From assembly GCA_002457485.1 (NCBI GenBank), contig NTJL01000001.1, positions 1 to 64,000 of the forward strand: a stretch of 64,000 nt of DNA, read 5' to 3'. Positions 62,848-64,000 of the stretch are shown here, piece by piece. The stretch's first letter is position 1; every line of letters starts with the position of its first letter. Origin of the DNA: Pelagibacterales bacterium MED-G42 (GTDB taxonomy: Bacteria; Pseudomonadota; Alphaproteobacteria; Pelagibacterales; Pelagibacteraceae). The position numbers and the translations under genes are program-made. The notes beneath the pieces are model-generated. The model made no database searches. It worked only from the letters and a program-made list of their open reading frames with translations, and had not been told where the DNA came from.

Positions 62848-64000
62848 ATGATAAAAAATCAAAATGAATATCAAGCAGACTCAATTAAGGTTTTAAAAGG
62901 TCTTGATGCAGTCAAGAAAAGACCAGGTATGTATATTGGTGATACAGATGACGGTACTGGTTTACATCACATGGTGTATGAAGTTGTTGATAATTCTATT
63001 GATGAAGCACTAGCAGGACACTGCAACAATATAAATGTAAAAATTAACTTTGACGGTACCATTACGGTGAATGATGATGGAAGAGGAATCCCTGTTGATA
63101 TGCATAAAGGTGAAAAAAAGTCCGCAGCAGAAGTAATAATGACACAATTACATGCAGGAGGTAAATTTGATCACGATTCTTATAAAGTATCAGGAGGATT
63201 ACATGGAGTTGGAGTTTCAGTAGTAAATGCATTGTCAGAAAAGCTACATTTAGAAATTAACAGAGATGGAAAAAAACATTTTATAGAATTTATTGATGGA
63301 GAAGCAAAGGCACCTATTAAAATTATAGGTAAAACAAAAGAAACTGGAACAAAAATTACATTCTTACCTTCTAAAAAAATATTCTCTTCAATTAAATTTA
63401 GTGCCAGTACTTTGATTAAGAGAATGAGAGAATTAGCTTTTTTAAATAGAGGTATTAAAATAACTTTTATTGATGCTAGCCAAAAAAAAGAAAAAATTAC
63501 AGAGTTTAAATTTGATGGTGGAGTACTTGAGTTTGTTGCTTTTTTGGATGAAAAAAGAGAGAAGTTATTAAATAAAAATGGGAACGATTTATTTAAAAAA
63601 CCAATATATATTGAAGGAAAAAAAAACAATATAGAACTAGAATGTTCTTTAAAATGGAATGCTAGTTATACAGAAGAAATTTTTCCTTATACAAATAATA
63701 TATATCAAAGAGATGGCGGTACTCATTTATTAGGTTTTAGAAGTGCATTGACTAGAGTAATTAATAAGTATGCTAATGAGCACAATCTTCTTAAAAAAAA
63801 TAAATTGGCTATATCGGGTGATGATATTAAAGAGGGTCTCACCTGTGTTCTTTCTGCTAAAATTCCTGATCCAAAATTCTCATCTCAAACAAAAGATAAA
63901 TTAGTTTCATCTGAAGTAAGAATGATAGTTGAAACTTTAATTAATGAAAAATTATCAATATGGTTTGATCAAAACCCTTCTATAGCTAAAATAATATTGG
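62848..64000 (+). CDS. gyrB: DNA gyrase subunit B, 5' part (partial)
   Basis: The ATP-binding subunit of gyrase, which introduces negative supercoils; 384 residues are visible and the frame runs open off the window. The start MIKNQNEYQADSIKVLKGLDAVKKRPGMYIGD is typical. The GHKL ATP site is seen in VVDNSIDEALAG, NDDGRGIPVD and GGLHGVGVSVVNALS (ATP lid), and the transducer domain in QRDGGTHLLGFRSALTRVIN, DIKEGL and the conserved lysine-containing SSQTKDKL. It restarts conserved housekeeping sequence at the right edge of the polysaccharide island. Confidence 0.97.
   Translation, partial: MIKNQNEYQADSIKVLKGLDAVKKRPGMYIGDTDDGTGLHHMVYEVVDNSIDEALAGHCNNINVKINFDGTITVNDDGRGIPVDMHKGEKKSAAEVIMTQLHAGGKFDHDSYKVSGGLHGVGVSVVNALSEKLHLEINRDGKKHFIEFIDGEAKAPIKIIGKTKETGTKITFLPSKKIFSSIKFSASTLIKRMRELAFLNRGIKITFIDASQKKEKITEFKFDGGVLEFVAFLDEKREKLLNKNGNDLFKKPIYIEGKKNNIELECSLKWNASYTEEIFPYTNNIYQRDGGTHLLGFRSALTRVINKYANEHNLLKKNKLAISGDDIKEGLTCVLSAKIPDPKFSSQTKDKLVSSEVRMIVETLINEKLSIWFDQNPSIAKIIL

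Noticed and set aside
1-64000. CRISPR arrays, insertion sequences, prophage, toxin-antitoxin or restriction-modification systems
   Set aside because: No regularly spaced repeats, transposase, integrase, phage structural or restriction genes were seen on either strand; the HNH gene is of the housekeeping type.

Overview
The window is a compact, very AT-rich (low G+C) bacterial chromosome segment. It is almost certainly from a streamlined marine alphaproteobacterium of the Pelagibacterales (SAR11, Pelagibacter-like). The assignment rests on A/T-biased codon use with lysine- and isoleucine-rich proteins, gaps of a few bases or overlapping genes nearly everywhere, and alphaproteobacterial gene neighbourhoods: irr-fabA-fabB-fabI, argH-lptM-lysA with a divergent tlpA, ubiB-ubiE-mutM-rpsT-dnaA, a SUV3-like helicase with fdxA and carD, and coq7 next to an HNH protein. 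I see no insertion sequence, prophage, CRISPR array or rRNA. Three tRNA genes are present: Leu(CAA), Arg(ACG) and Ser(GGA).

Layout. 1-1.4 kb: 3' part of pnp. 1.4-3.9 kb: fabI-fabB-fabA on the minus strand, divergent from irr. 4-7 kb: an Irr-associated module of rubrerythrin, a GlpC-like Fe-S protein and DUF3501, with three ICE-like Irr boxes. 7-12 kb: minus-strand cluster (SH3 protein, a MoeB/ThiF-like E1, dut, coaBC, ubiB, ubiE). 12-16 kb: mutM, rpsT, dnaA, dnaN. 16-20 kb: plsC, lysA, a 43-residue lipoprotein (lptM-like) and argH, with tlpA divergent. 20-25 kb: HIG1 protein, esterase, HNH protein, coq7, dsbB, YqaA protein, tRNA-Leu, acyl-CoA synthetase. 25-29.4 kb: a one-gene unit for a 29-residue Lys/Arg peptide, then carD, fdxA, a TerB-like protein and the helicase. 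29.6-38.7 kb: acetoacetyl-CoA synthetase, thioesterase, tRNA-Arg with a small membrane ORF, a lipoyl-AceE fusion, aceF, a carnitine-type dioxygenase, an EamA transporter. 38.7-46.4 kb: uppP, gltD, gltB, an alpha/beta hydrolase. 46.4-57.1 kb: a GT4 glycosyltransferase abutting thrS-infC-rpmI-rplT-pheS-pheT-lepA, a Gfo/Idh oxidoreductase and tRNA-Ser. 57.1-62.7 kb: a surface-polysaccharide island (GT17, GT2, rfbB-rfbA-rfbC, an atypical rfbD-like SDR, an FkbM methyltransferase). 62.8-64 kb: 5' part of gyrB.

The window mostly carries housekeeping functions: replication start, translation, fatty acid, ubiquinone, arginine and lysine synthesis, pyruvate oxidation and glutamate synthesis. The parts most worth a second look are the Irr boxes with the rubrerythrin/Fe-S/DUF3501 module, the self-contained gene for the 29-residue cationic peptide with a 19-bp palindrome in its leader, the E1 of pyruvate dehydrogenase carrying its own lipoyl domain, the Lys-rich extension of CarD overlapping fdxA, the small membrane ORF behind tRNA-Arg, and the tRNA-flanked polysaccharide island. 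Five convergent gene pairs meet in a shared 4-bp double stop codon, leaving no room for a terminator between them.
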